Origin: Streptosporangium album
Lineage (GTDB): Bacteria; Actinomycetota; Actinomycetes; Streptosporangiales; Streptosporangiaceae
Direction of reading: 5' to 3'
DNA length: 64,000 nucleotides
Assembly (NCBI RefSeq): GCF_014203795.1
Contig: NZ_JACHJU010000006.1
Span: 248,001-312,000 of the forward strand
The notes beneath the pieces are model-generated. The model did no database searches, was not told the DNA's origin, and saw nothing but the letters and a program-made list of their open reading frames with translations. Both the position numbers and the translations under genes were made by a program. Positions 32,216 to 40,689 of this stretch are shown here, piece by piece; position 1 is the stretch's first letter; every line of letters begins with the position of its first letter.

Positions 32216-32289
32216 CCGCGCCGACATCGACGGGCGGACGGTCGGAGAACCGGCGACGACGACGGATCTGGATCGGCCGGCCGCGGAGG

Positions 32290-33208
32290 GAGGCGGATGA
32301 TGCGACCGTCGGCGAGGACCCAGTAGTCCGGGCCGGTCTGCTTGAGCGTGTGGGTGGTGAAGACGTTCCACAGGCCCATGGCGTCGTCGGACCCGTTGGC
32401 GTAGACATAGCCGCCGGACTGGTGGGCCCGGCCCGCGGTGGTATGGGGGTAGTTGCTCGCCGTCACACAGGACGGAGGCACGGTCGGCGTGGGCGTGGGG
32501 TCGGCGTGACGGTCGGGGTCGGCGTCGGGGCCGGCTGGGATCCGCCGTCCAGGCCGAAGAACTGCGCGTCGTGGTAGGCCGAGCAGATGGTGTCGAGGAA
32601 GTACGCCGCCGCGGTGCCGCACTGGTCGGCGGCGCTGCCCGGGTCGACCGGCAGGCCGTGTCCCATCCCGTTGATCTCGTACAGGCGCACGTCGTTGTTC
32701 CCGTACACCTTCAGCGAGGTGCCGCCGGGTAGGTGGCCGGCATGACCGCCGACATGGCCCCGCCCGCCGACAGGCCGGTGACGTAGACGCGCGAGGGATC
32801 GGTCCCGTAGTTGGCGACCGCGTAGCTCACCATGGCACGGATCGAGGCCGCCTCCCCCTGACCGCGGGTGGTGTCACCGGTCTCGAACCAGTTGAAGCAG
32901 CTCGACGAGTTGTTGGAACTGCTGGTCTGCGGCACCACGAGGGCGAAGCCCGACTGGTCGGCGTACTTGCGCCATCCCGAGTTGGAGAAGTATCCGCTGG
33001 CGTTCTGCGTGCAGCCGTGCAGCAGCACAACGAGCGGGCGACCACTGGCCAGGCCGTCGGGGCGGTAGCTGTACATGGCGAGGTTGCCGGGGTTGCCGCC
33101 GAACGAGCCGACCTGGACCAGTGACGCCGCCTGCGCGGGAGCCGCGGTCAGGGCCGTGCCGACCAGGCCGGAGAGCCCGAGCAGGGCGCGGCGGTCGGCC
33201 AGGGACAC
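32290..33208 (-). pseudogene. Broken extracellular PHB-depolymerase-type esterase
   Basis: The start is intact: a GTG, a signal peptide (ALLGLSGLVGTALTAAPAQA), the PHB depolymerase core SGRPLVVLLHGCTQNASGYF with HGCTQ, CFNWFETGDTTRGQGEAASI and the catalytic serine in VYVTGLSAGGAMSAVM. The frame then stops at 32711. A second frame (to about 32480) carries YEINGMGHGLPVDPGSAADQ and AYFLDTICSAYHDAQFFGLD, where the catalytic histidine belongs. After a further shift comes a C-terminal domain (SCVTASNYPHTTAGRAHQSG, GLWNVFTTHTLKQTGPDYWV). About 100 residues between serine and histidine regions, including the catalytic aspartate, appear deleted. Not expected to be active. Confidence 0.75.
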
Positions 33209-33353
33209 CGGACCACTCGTCCGTCCTGCGGAAGGCGGGGCGAAGGAGTTCAGGCCGAGGCTGCGGTAGCGGGTGGTGATCTGTCCTGGGGGCCACCCAT
33301 CCGCGGGGCTCCGCTGAGTGCCGCTGCTGCCGGCGCCTGCTGAGCGGGGCCGG

Positions 33354-35129
33354 TCACGCTGTTTCGGCGCTGAGGGTCTGCGCCACGGGTCGGCGGGCCG
33401 CCAGGCGTGCGGGCAGGGCGGTGAGTGCCGCCGTCGCCAGGAGAGTCGCGAGTGCGGCGCCGAGCAGCCAGGAGGAGGGGGGTTCCGCCGAATTCCTGGC
33501 TGCGAAGAGCGAGAGCAGGCCGATGCCCAGAGGGACGCCGATGATGGCGCCGGGCAGGCTGGGCAGGAGCTGGGCGGTGGACAGTCCCGCGGCGATCTGT
33601 CCGGGGGTGGCGCCGAGCGTACGTGCGATGGCCATGTTCGCCCGGGCCTCCATGGCAGTGGTCCAGGTGAGCGTGATGGTGTTCACGACGGCGAGTGCGA
33701 TCAGCAGGATGGTGACGGCGAGCATCAGCCGGCGGTCGTGCTCGCCGCGCAGGTTGGGCAGGGCGGAGGAGCCATCCAGGCCGTAGCCCCTCTCCGGCTG
33801 GGCGTAGAGGGTCAGCAGGGCGACGATCGCGATCACCGTGGTGGCGGTGGAGCACGCCTGCAGCACGGCGCGGCCCGGCCGGCGGGCGGTCAGCCGCAGC
33901 CCGAGCAGCAGCGGCGTGGGCAGCAGCGCGGACAGCGCGGTGAGCCAGGGTCGGTGACGGGGCTGGTGCGCGGTGGCGGTCAGCGCCGTGACGGTCGCCG
34001 TACGCATGGCCCGCAGCGTGGGATGCAGCGTGGACAGCACCGCCACCGCCACGGCGAGGACGGTCGCCGTGGCAACGGTGGCGCCGCCGGGCCCGACCGC
34101 GTCGCCGATCCGGCTGGCGATGGCGGGCACGGTCAGGCGGGCGATCACCAGCCCCAGCGCGTCGCCGACCAGCGCCAGCGCCAGGTACTCGGTGAGCAGG
34201 ACGGTGGCGATCAGACCCGGGGTGGCGCCGACGGCCTTGAGCAGCCCGGCCCGGCGCGTCTGCTCGACGGCGCGTCCCGCGGCCAGCGCCGCCACTCCGG
34301 TGATGGCCAGGAAGCTGAGCAGCCAGCTACCGACGACCAGGATCGGCTGGCTGTCCCTGAGGATGACCATGTCCTGTTTGGCTGTGAACTGCCAGGAGTG
34401 GAAGACGGTGGAGATGTGGTGGGCGTCGATGAAGTCCTCGGTGGCGGCGGGGTCGCGCAGCTTGAGGTCCAGGGCCGTGGTCACCGGGAGATCTTGGGAC
34501 GACGCCAGGGCCCGGGCATCTGATCGGGTCATCCAGGCCAGGCCGCTGTAGTCGCTGGGGCCGCCGTACGGGCCGATCTGCGCCGCCCAGGGGTAGATGG
34601 AGGTGGCCGCGGTGACGGCGATCCCGACGACGGGGTACGACCGGCCGGCGATGGTGACGTGGTCGCCGACGCCGACGCCGACGCCCAGCGCGGTGGCGAA
34701 GCCGCGTTCGAGGACCGTGCCGCCGGAGCGTACCCAATGACCCGAGGTCACCAGCGGCCGGTTGACCGTGCCGGGCGTCTCGGCGAAGCCGTGCACCACC
34801 ACTGGGGACGACGTGGAATCGCGCGTGGTGAGGTCGGCGTAGACGACGCGATAGGGGCCATGGTGGGCGATCACTTCGGGAGCGTCCGCCAGCGAGGTCA
34901 GGACCGAGGTCACGGCGGGGCCCGTGACGCCGGAGAGTGCCACCACGTCCGGCCCGGCGGTGGCCGCGCGGGTCTGCTCGTACAGCGCGTCGCTCACGCC
35001 GCGCAGGGATAGGCCCAACGCCAGGGTGGCGGTGGCCACGGTCACCGCGAGCAGGAGCATCGCGGCCTGGACCTTGTGCCGCCGCACGTCAGCCAGCACC
35101 AGACGCACGACGAGCACGATGGAGCCCAT
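33354..35129 (-). CDS. FtsX-like ABC permease (MacB/LolC type)
   Basis: A 591-residue membrane protein with two FtsX-like units. The first helix is at about residues 17-38 (VQAAMLLLAVTVATATLALG), followed by a large extracytoplasmic domain (about 40-255) and three helices around WLLSFLAITGVAALAAGRAV and EYLALALVGDALGLVIARL. A second set follows (for example LMLAVTILLIALAVVNTITL and ALATLLATAALTALPARLAA). Both units have the signature LLKAVGATPG or ARTLGATPG. These exporters use the adjacent ATPase for mechanical work, often on peptides, lipids or antibiotics. The ATG has GGAGGG 9 bases upstream, 5 bases from the ATPase stop. Likely co-expressed under PadR control. Confidence 0.85.
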   Translation of the reverse strand: MGSIVLVVRLVLADVRRHKVQAAMLLLAVTVATATLALGLSLRGVSDALYEQTRAATAGPDVVALSGVTGPAVTSVLTSLADAPEVIAHHGPYRVVYADLTTRDSTSSPVVVHGFAETPGTVNRPLVTSGHWVRSGGTVLERGFATALGVGVGVGDHVTIAGRSYPVVGIAVTAATSIYPWAAQIGPYGGPSDYSGLAWMTRSDARALASSQDLPVTTALDLKLRDPAATEDFIDAHHISTVFHSWQFTAKQDMVILRDSQPILVVGSWLLSFLAITGVAALAAGRAVEQTRRAGLLKAVGATPGLIATVLLTEYLALALVGDALGLVIARLTVPAIASRIGDAVGPGGATVATATVLAVAVAVLSTLHPTLRAMRTATVTALTATAHQPRHRPWLTALSALLPTPLLLGLRLTARRPGRAVLQACSTATTVIAIVALLTLYAQPERGYGLDGSSALPNLRGEHDRRLMLAVTILLIALAVVNTITLTWTTAMEARANMAIARTLGATPGQIAAGLSTAQLLPSLPGAIIGVPLGIGLLSLFAARNSAEPPSSWLLGAALATLLATAALTALPARLAARRPVAQTLSAETA

Positions 35130-35134
35130 GACGT

Positions 35135-35875
35135 TCAGCCCTCCAGCCTGATCAGGCCGCCGAGCCACCCGGTGCCGGTGCCGGCCAGCCGGGTGTCGTC
35201 GACGAACATCCCGTCGCGCATCGAGATCAGCCGGTCCGCGGTGGATGCGACCCGTTCGTCGTGCGTGACGATCACGAGGGTCTGCCCCGCGGAACGCAGA
35301 TCTTCGAAGATCCTCAGCACATCGAGGGTCGCCGCGGTGTCGAGGTTGCCGGTCGGCTCGTCGGCCAGGACGATCAGCGGGTCGTTGGCCAGCGCACGGG
35401 CGATGGCGACCCGCTGACGCTGCCCACCGGACAGCTGCGACGGCAGATGCCGGGCACGGTTGGCGAGCCCGACCCGTTCCAGCAGCAGGCTCGCGCGGCG
35501 CCTGGCCTGGCGGCGCGAGCGCCCGGCCAGCAGCACGGGCAGCTCCACGTTCTCGGCCGCCGACAACTCCTCCACCAGATGGAAGGCCTGGAAGATGAAC
35601 CCCACCGACCGGCGCCGCATGCGCGCCAGAGCTCGCTCGCTCAGTGCGTCGATGCGCCGCCCGGCCAGCCACACCTCTCCATCGGTAGGCCGCTCCAGGC
35701 CGCCCAGCAGGTGCAGCAGAGTGGATTTCCCGCAGCCGCTGGGCCCCATCACCGCCAGCATCTGCCCCTGCGGCACCTCCAGGTCGACCTCGTCCACCGC
35801 GCGGACCCGGCTCTGCCCCTGACCATGCGTCTTCACCAGGCCGCAGGCCCGGACCGCGGCACTTGACACGTTCAT
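35135..35875 (-). CDS. ABC exporter ATPase (MacB/LolD type)
   Basis: A 246-residue ATPase with complete motifs: Walker A MGPSGCGKSTLLHLLGG, Q-loop VGFIFQAFHLVEELS, signature QLSGGQRQRVAIARAL, Walker B LIVLADEPTGNLD and the switch histidine in LVIVTHDERVAS. FQAFHL and EPTGNLD are typical of the MacB/LolD group that works with FtsX-like permeases such as the next gene. The ATG overlaps the PadR stop (ATGA), so the three genes form an operon. It contrasts with the degenerate ATPase at 10830-11522. Confidence 0.92.
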   Translation of the reverse strand: MNVSSAAVRACGLVKTHGQGQSRVRAVDEVDLEVPQGQMLAVMGPSGCGKSTLLHLLGGLERPTDGEVWLAGRRIDALSERALARMRRRSVGFIFQAFHLVEELSAAENVELPVLLAGRSRRQARRRASLLLERVGLANRARHLPSQLSGGQRQRVAIARALANDPLIVLADEPTGNLDTAATLDVLRIFEDLRSAGQTLVIVTHDERVASTADRLISMRDGMFVDDTRLAGTGTGWLGGLIRLEG

Positions 35876-36405
35876 CCACCCTCAACTTCGTCATCGACCT
35901 TGGACCAGGCCCGCTCACAGGCATCCAGCCAGCGCAGGTCCGCCTGCAATCGCAGCACGACCCCTTCCAGCAGCAGGCCGGCGCCCGACCCCGCCGGCGC
36001 GGCCAGCGCCGCCTGCTGCGCCTCACGCAAGCGGCGCAGCAACTCACGGCGCTGCGCCGCCACCAGCTCCACCGGGTCGGCCAGCCGGGCCGCGGCGGCA
36101 GCGGCGAGCTTGAGATGAAACTCCGCCAGGTCCGGTTTCGGCCAGCCCACCTCGGCCAGCCAGGCGGCCACCCGTTGCTGCCCGGCCGGCGTCAGCGCAT
36201 AGACCTTGCGCTCCGGCCGCTCGGGCAGGCCGTCCGCCCGCTCACAGACAACGAGCCCCGCTCGCTCCAACCGGGCCAACGTCACATAGATCTGACCGCG
36301 GTTCATCGACTCGCCCAGCGGGCCAAGACTGCGCCGCAGCCGAGCGTGCAAGTGGTACCCGTGCGACGGCTCCTTGGCGAGCATCGCCAGCACTGCGTCC
36401 TGCAC
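35872..36405 (-). CDS. PadR-family transcriptional regulator
   Basis: A 177-residue PadR regulator: a winged helix at the N-terminus (VLAMLAKEPSHGYHLHARLR, SMNRGQIYVTLARLERAG, ERKVYALTPAGQQRVAAWL) and a helical C-terminal dimerisation half rich in Ala/Arg (about 100-177). PadR proteins often sit at the head of drug- or peptide-exporter operons and repress them until a ligand is bound. The GTG at 36405 is supported by AGGGGG 6 bases upstream. A direct repeat lies just upstream and may be its operator. First gene of the three-gene operon. Confidence 0.9.
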   Translation of the reverse strand: MQDAVLAMLAKEPSHGYHLHARLRRSLGPLGESMNRGQIYVTLARLERAGLVVCERADGLPERPERKVYALTPAGQQRVAAWLAEVGWPKPDLAEFHLKLAAAAAARLADPVELVAAQRRELLRRLREAQQAALAAPAGSGAGLLLEGVVLRLQADLRWLDACERAWSKVDDEVEGG

Positions 36406-36418
36406 TCCATCCCCCTAA

Positions 36419-36448
36419 CGGTTGCCCAATAGATAGCGGTTACCCATA
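36419..36448 (-). promoter_or_regulatory. Direct-repeat operator candidate upstream of padR
   Basis: CGGTTGCCCAATA (36419-36431) and CGGTTACCCATA (36437-36448) are direct repeats 18 bases apart, ending 14 bases upstream of the padR GTG. On the minus strand they lie where promoter and operator are expected, so autoregulation is plausible. No promoter hexamer stands out with confidence. Confidence 0.4.
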
Positions 36449-36662
36449 GGAGGTGTCAAAACGCTACACCTGGCGATCTCCTGGACTGGCGCCGCCAACT
36501 GAGGGATGGAGGGAAAGGCAGAGGTAATGGGACGGGCCGGTGGACCTGTCCCAGCGAGGACGGCGAACCCGCGTGGAAGGCTCCATGGTCCTCATAAACG
36601 GACGATTCCGAGAGAAGATCACCAACACGCCTCACGGGACGGCCGACAGCCTCGAATCCCTC

Positions 36663-36722
36663 TCATAACTCGTTCTCACTCAAGTCCTCGGCCGAGGTTG
36701 TTTTGAGAAATGTTTGTGAGAA
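36663..36722 (+). promoter_or_regulatory. Recombination-site-like sequence shared by two recombinase genes
   Basis: AACTCGTTCTCACTCAA is followed about 20 bases later by TTGAGAAATGTTTGTGAG. The first half contains TTCTCAC and the second TGAGAA, so it is a loose dyad. The same pair in opposite orientation lies at 49809-49870 upstream of the related recombinase gene. Sites of this form ahead of serine recombinase genes are usually res or att sites. The rest of 36406-36917 holds the padR promoter and the frame-shifted N-terminal segment of the next gene. Confidence 0.5.
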
Positions 36723-36917
36723 GATTCGGGAAATGGTCGACGCCCCCAACCCCACGAAAACGCCGTATCCGCCGCCGATTCCGGCACCGCCGACGACGTC
36801 ACCCGTGACGGCGATGAAGTCGAACGTCACCCCTGTCCGCGATGCGACGTCGCACCCGGATCGCCCTGCCGGTCACGGTCCGGCGCCGGCACCTACCACA
36901 CCGGCCGCTTCACCAAA

Positions 36918-37727
36918 GTGCCCCGGCTGGCCAAGCGGCTGCGCGTTCAAACCCCCGCCGACCGCCGGCCCGGCCAGCCCTGGCGGCCCGGCACCCCGCC
37001 ACCCGCCCCCGTCGACCCCGATCGGCCCGCGGCCGACATCCGCATCGGCTACGCCCGCTGCTCCTCCCTCACCCAGGAACTTCAATCCCAGCTGGACGCC
37101 CTGGAGGCGCACGGCATCGGCCGCGACAAGATCTTCAGCGAGAAGATCTCCACCCGCCTCAAGGCCCGGCCCGAGTTCGAGAAGGCCCTGGCCACCGCCC
37201 GGCAGATCAAGGCCCACGCCCCGCACTGCCGCGTCATCCTCACCGTGTACGAGATGAAGCGGCTCGGCCGCGACGCCGGCGAACTCACCGCCCTGGCCGA
37301 CCACCTCACCGCGCACGGCCTGGTCCTGGAGATGCTCGCCGGACCGCTCGCCGGGATCTACGACCCTGCCGGACCCGGCCGGATACTGTTCGCGTTCTTC
37401 GCCGCCATGGCCGAGACCGAGCGGGAAGCGATCCGCGAGGCCACGCTGGAAGGGCTGGACGCCGCGGCCCGCAAGGGCAACCACGGCGGCCGCCCGGCCG
37501 TCGTCACCGACGACATGATCCACACCCTGCTACGGCGCCGCGCGGCCGGCGAGCCCGTCGACAAGATCCGCAAGGACCTGATCATCCCCACCGGCAAGCG
37601 CAAGGGCCACAACCCCTCCCTCGCCAGCGTCTACCGCGCCCTCGCAGAACACGAGAAGGCCCAGCGCTACCCCGACGCCATCGAACAGGCTCGCGACGAG
37701 TACGCAGCCCTCCACCAAGGGTTCTAA
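36918..37727 (+). CDS. Serine recombinase, copy 1 (N-terminal zinc ribbon out of frame)
   Basis: A 269-residue resolvase/invertase-type recombinase. The catalytic domain begins IRIGYARCSSLTQELQSQLD (Ser nucleophile), with EKISTRLKARPEFEKAL, VYEMKRLGRDAGELTALADH and LFAFFAAMAETEREAIREAT. A C-terminal helix-turn-helix follows: GGRPAVVTDDMI, SLASVYRALAEHEKAQ. Upstream in the same frame (36813-36917) lies a small ribbon, CPRCDVAPGSPC, then SGAGTYHTGRF, which the related copy at 49 kb reads in frame. Here it cannot be reached from a start codon because of an indel near an AAAA run and a TGA at 36717. The GTG at 36918 gives a complete catalytic protein without the ribbon. Confidence 0.8.
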   Translation: MPRLAKRLRVQTPADRRPGQPWRPGTPPPAPVDPDRPAADIRIGYARCSSLTQELQSQLDALEAHGIGRDKIFSEKISTRLKARPEFEKALATARQIKAHAPHCRVILTVYEMKRLGRDAGELTALADHLTAHGLVLEMLAGPLAGIYDPAGPGRILFAFFAAMAETEREAIREATLEGLDAAARKGNHGGRPAVVTDDMIHTLLRRRAAGEPVDKIRKDLIIPTGKRKGHNPSLASVYRALAEHEKAQRYPDAIEQARDEYAALHQGF

Positions 37728-37804
37728 CCTCGCTGGCCCGCAGATCAGCCCTCAGCGCCAATAACCAGAGTGGATCGTCCTTCCGTCTCAGCGCGGAACA
37801 TACC

Positions 37805-37865
37805 GTCACCACAGGTCAGGGGCAGGTTCGTTGGATTCTGCTCCATCGCTACCGGGACCCCGGGT
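37805..37865 (+). repeat. Left copy of 61-bp imperfect direct repeat
   Basis: GTCACCACAGGTCAGGGGCA up to ACCCCGGGT matches 51334-51394 at about 50 of 61 positions in the same orientation. The two copies bracket 13.5 kb of accessory genes. It lies in the 228-base gap between two convergent recombinase genes, where nothing else is seen. Confidence 0.6.
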
Positions 37866-37955
37866 AGGTGGGGTGCGTCCCGGAACGACAAAGGGCCCCG
37901 GCGGCACGCGCTCACCGGGGCCCTGCTGGGACAGGCGGCGCGGCTGCCGCGCCTC

Positions 37956-38645
37956 CTACTGCCGGTCGTCGCCTTCCATGGCCCGATACAGCGTCGACCT
38001 GCCGACCCCGAGGTGCTTGGCGACCGCGGTGATGGACTCCCCGCGGTTCCGGCGATCCCGGGCGATGGCCAGGGTGTCGGCGTCCAAAGCGGAGGGCCGG
38101 CCGCCCTTGCGGCCCTGGGCAGCGGCAGCCGCCAGGCCGTCGAGGGTGCGTTCGCGGATCATCTCGCGTTCCATCTCCGCGGCCATCGCCGCGACCATGA
38201 ACAACAGCTTGTCCGCCATGGATTGGCCGGTCGGTCGGTGGACTCCGGCGCAGATGCCGGACAGGATCTGAAGGTTCACCTCGCGTGGGGCGAGTTCGTC
38301 TTCGAGGAAGACCAGCAGTTCCTTGATGGAGCGGGCCACCCGGTCGGGCTTGTAGATGACCAGAGTGTCGCCGGCGTGCATCCGCTCCAGCAGTCCGGCC
38401 AGCTTCGGCCGCTCGGTCCGGGTGCTGGCGGTCTCGGTGACCACTTCGCGGCAGTGCGCCTCGGCCAGGGCGTCCAGCTGCAGCCGGTGGTCTTGGACGC
38501 GGGTGGAGACCCGGGCATACCCCCAGCGGATCGCGTTGGCCGGGGTGGTGTCGAAGGGGAGCTCGGCGAGGGGGGCGGGGGAGGCGCTCGTCTTCTGCTC
38601 GGCGATGACGGTGTCCTCTTGTGGGGAGGCGGTGGGGGCGCTCAT
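37956..38645 (-). CDS. Serine recombinase (resolvase/invertase type)
   Basis: A 229-residue recombinase of classical length: RWGYARVSTRVQDHRLQLDA (catalytic Ser in RVST), VYKPDRVARSIKELL replaced here as LVIYKPDRVARSIKELLVF, GICAGVHRPTGQSMADKLLF, then MAAEMEREMIRERTLDGLAA. The C-terminal Hin-like helix-turn-helix reads AIARDRRNRGESITAVAKHL and VGRSTLYRAME. All catalytic motifs are present. The ATG at 38645 is chosen as the first codon of the compact protein; the open frame upstream crosses a repeat-rich region that looks like its recombination site. It is not closely related to the two zinc-ribbon-type copies. Confidence 0.87.
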   Translation of the reverse strand: MSAPTASPQEDTVIAEQKTSASPAPLAELPFDTTPANAIRWGYARVSTRVQDHRLQLDALAEAHCREVVTETASTRTERPKLAGLLERMHAGDTLVIYKPDRVARSIKELLVFLEDELAPREVNLQILSGICAGVHRPTGQSMADKLLFMVAAMAAEMEREMIRERTLDGLAAAAAQGRKGGRPSALDADTLAIARDRRNRGESITAVAKHLGVGRSTLYRAMEGDDRQ

Positions 38646-38654
38646 CCCCCCATC

Positions 38655-38792
38655 GTCTCGGAAACGGTCCTGAAACTCCATTTTCGGAGCCGGTGTTTCG
38701 GGATGAGTTTCGGGACGGTCGTTCCTGGGTGAATGCCCCTCGCCGACCTTGATCGTTTCACCGTCCCGGAAACCATTGTTTTCGGGACGGCC
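38655..38792. promoter_or_regulatory. Cluster of TTTCGGGA-type repeats (res-site candidate)
   Basis: At least six related blocks occur in 140 bases: CTCGGAAACGG, TTTTCGGAG, GTTTCGGGATGA, GTTTCGGGACGG, CGTCCCGGAAAC and TTTTCGGGACGG, in both orientations. Three paired subsites upstream of a resolvase gene are the usual architecture of a res site, which doubles as the gene's operator. The cluster also runs into the 3' end of the pRiA4b-type gene. Confidence 0.5.
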
Positions 38793-39186
38793 ATTTGTCG
38801 AAGAAGAGACCGCGGGGGAGGCCTCGATCACCACAGCGGCCGCCGACGCTGCAGCGCGGATAGGTCGCCTTCGCCCCGGCCCGGTGGACCTTCTCCACCT
38901 CGACGTCGTGATCCCACATGTCGCCGAAGTCATAGCGATAACCGAGCCAGCCGCCCGCCTTCGGGACGAGACCGGCCAGCGTCACTTTCGTCTCGTCGCG
39001 TGCGTTGTCGCCGTACTGCCGCTCCCCGTCGGAGAACAGGTGCAGGTGGTGTTGCTCCCAGCCCATCGCGACCTGGATCACCTCGTGCAGCTCGGCCAGG
39101 CTCGCCGTCGACGGCACGTGGACGCGCCGCCACACCGGCGGAGAGACCTCCCGCAAGGTGACCTTGATCTGGTGAATGGTGCCCAC
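38758..39186 (-). CDS. Plasmid pRiA4b ORF-3-like protein, C-terminally truncated
   Basis: The sequence matches the pRiA4b ORF-3 family: IHQIKVTLREVSPPVWRRV, LAELHEVIQVAMGWEQHHL, LVPKAGGWLGYRYDFGDMWD and KATYPRCSVGG. Complete members continue after the YPRC motif into a Gly/Cys/Pro segment; here the sequence departs at about 38850 and ends in unrelated residues overlapping the recombinase repeat cluster. So the 3' end has been replaced, probably by recombination at that site. The start is uncertain: GTG 39186 fits the family start, while an ATG at 39375 would add 63 residues that look non-native. No function is known for the family; it is frequent on mobile DNA. Confidence 0.7.
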   Translation of the reverse strand: MGTIHQIKVTLREVSPPVWRRVHVPSTASLAELHEVIQVAMGWEQHHLHLFSDGERQYGDNARDETKVTLAGLVPKAGGWLGYRYDFGDMWDHDVEVEKVHRAGAKATYPRCSVGGRCGDRGLPRGLFFDKWPSRKQWFPGR

Positions 39187-39527
39187 AGCGAACCGGCCCT
39201 TCGTGACGACGACGGGCGCCACGGTAGCGGCACCGATCACCGATACGGGACGGTTCCGGGACCACTGCGGACGTGACGGGCGCTCCCAGACGGTCAGCAA
39301 CGCGTCCCTCTTGCCGAGCACTTCCCCGTACGGGGTGTCGGTAACGAAGCTGTCATGAGGGACACGCGATCGCATTAGCCCAGGTCAGCGGGCTGGGCTT
39401 GGGACAGAACTACGGTTTCTGTCGCGTGTGTCCAGAGCGGCTGCGGGAGCTGTCACCAGGGGCAACGCGGACGACTCATCTCCGGGCATGCGCTCCCCGG
39501 AGTCGAGTACACGAGGGATCATGAAGC

Positions 39528-40406
39528 ATGCGCCCGGATGACTGGCACCTCACCGAAGACCTCGACGACTTCCTCGCCCGAGCCGGAGACTTCCTGCGCT
39601 CGCGCCCCGCCCTGCACACCACGCCGCTGACGGTGATCGAGAAACTGCGAACGCGCGGGGCGGACGCATACGGCGCCGAAGCCCCCGTATTCGGCCGACT
39701 GGAGCGAGCGGGCGAGGTCCGCTCCATCTTCTACCGCCTTCCGTCCCGCCGCCTGAGCCTCACCCCCCTCACCCCCGAGCAAGCCGACACCCTCGCCGCC
39801 CACCTGGCCGACCTCGGCCACCCCCTCTCCGGCGTCACCGCGGACCACGACACCGCCACCGCTTTCGCCGAAGCCTGGCAGCAGCACACAGACGCAGCGC
39901 CGGTACCCAGCTGGCGGGGCCGTCTCTACCGTCTCGGCACGCTCACCCCACCGGAGCCGCTCCCAGAGGGCCGGGGTCGCGCCGTGGGCGAGCAGAACCA
40001 TGAGCAACTCATCCACTGGTGCAGTGAGTTCGTCGCCGCCGTCGGAGAAGACTTCTCCATAGACGCTGGCTCCTGGGCCGGCTCGCGCTTCGCCGACAAA
40101 CGCTTCACATTCTGGGAGACCCCGGACGGCACTCCCGTCTCCATGGCAGGCTCGACTTCGATGGTCGGCGGCATGATCCGGGTGGACCCCGTCTACACCC
40201 CGGCCCACCTCCGGGGTCGCGGCTACGCGGGCACCGTGACGGTTGAGGTGAGCAGGGCCGCGCTGACCGCAGGCGCGACGGACGTCGTACTGTTCGCAGA
40301 CCCGGCCAACCCCACCAGCAACGCCCTCTACCAGCGAATCGGGTACGTCCCGGTTACCGACTTCGCCGGGTACGACTTCTCCTACGACGCACCAGAAGCC
40401 AGTTAA
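39528..40406 (+). CDS. GNAT-family N-acetyltransferase
   Basis: A 292-residue protein with a C-terminal GNAT domain. The acetyl-CoA pyrophosphate loop is in YTPAHLRGRGYAGTVTVEVS, preceded by the strand MIRVDPV and followed by DVVLFADPANPTSNALYQRI and GYVPVTDFAGYDF, all hallmark features. The N-terminal half (1-140) resembles the inactive first domain of two-domain GNAT proteins. The acceptor is unknown. Start ATG 39528 has GAGGGA about 10 bases upstream. It ends 15 bases before the miniature element. Confidence 0.85.
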   Translation: MRPDDWHLTEDLDDFLARAGDFLRSRPALHTTPLTVIEKLRTRGADAYGAEAPVFGRLERAGEVRSIFYRLPSRRLSLTPLTPEQADTLAAHLADLGHPLSGVTADHDTATAFAEAWQQHTDAAPVPSWRGRLYRLGTLTPPEPLPEGRGRAVGEQNHEQLIHWCSEFVAAVGEDFSIDAGSWAGSRFADKRFTFWETPDGTPVSMAGSTSMVGGMIRVDPVYTPAHLRGRGYAGTVTVEVSRAALTAGATDVVLFADPANPTSNALYQRIGYVPVTDFAGYDFSYDAPEAS

Positions 40407-40421
40407 GAACACGACCAACAC

Positions 40422-40689
40422 GGCCCTCGGAGTGCAGCGGAACAAAAACGTACGTTAAGCCTCCGTGACCCGGACTGCGCGGGTGACGGCCGTCACGGAA
40501 CCGCAGGGCAGCGGCTGGTCCGAGGGGTGCACCGTGGTGGCCACGGACGCCTTTCCTACGATGCGCCGGCGGTGTGCGATGGAACGGGAATGTATGCCAA
40601 GGACCTCAACCGCCCTGCGCTCACGCGCGACTGCTGACCTGCATGAACGGGCTTAGCGTACGTTTTCGTTCCGCTGCACTTCGACCCCC
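40422..40689. mobile_element. 268-bp miniature element with Tn3-like 38-bp terminal repeats
   Basis: Both ends read AGTGCAGCGGAAC[AG]AAAACGTACG[TC]TAAG in opposite orientation: left 40431-40459, right 40652-40680. Inside this 29-base core only two positions differ. Extending outward to 38 bases, the right end starts GGGGGTCGA, like the GGGG of Tn3-family terminal repeats, and the core resembles the Tn3 repeat (GGAACGAAAAC...ACGTTAAG). The left outer bases are decayed. No transposase fits between them, so this is a non-autonomous (TIME/MITE-type) element. No clear 5-bp target duplication is visible. Confidence 0.65.

Noticed and set aside
37805..37865. tRNA 3'-end type attachment site
   Set aside because: The 61-bp repeat shows no cloverleaf, TPsiC-loop sequence or anticodon stem.
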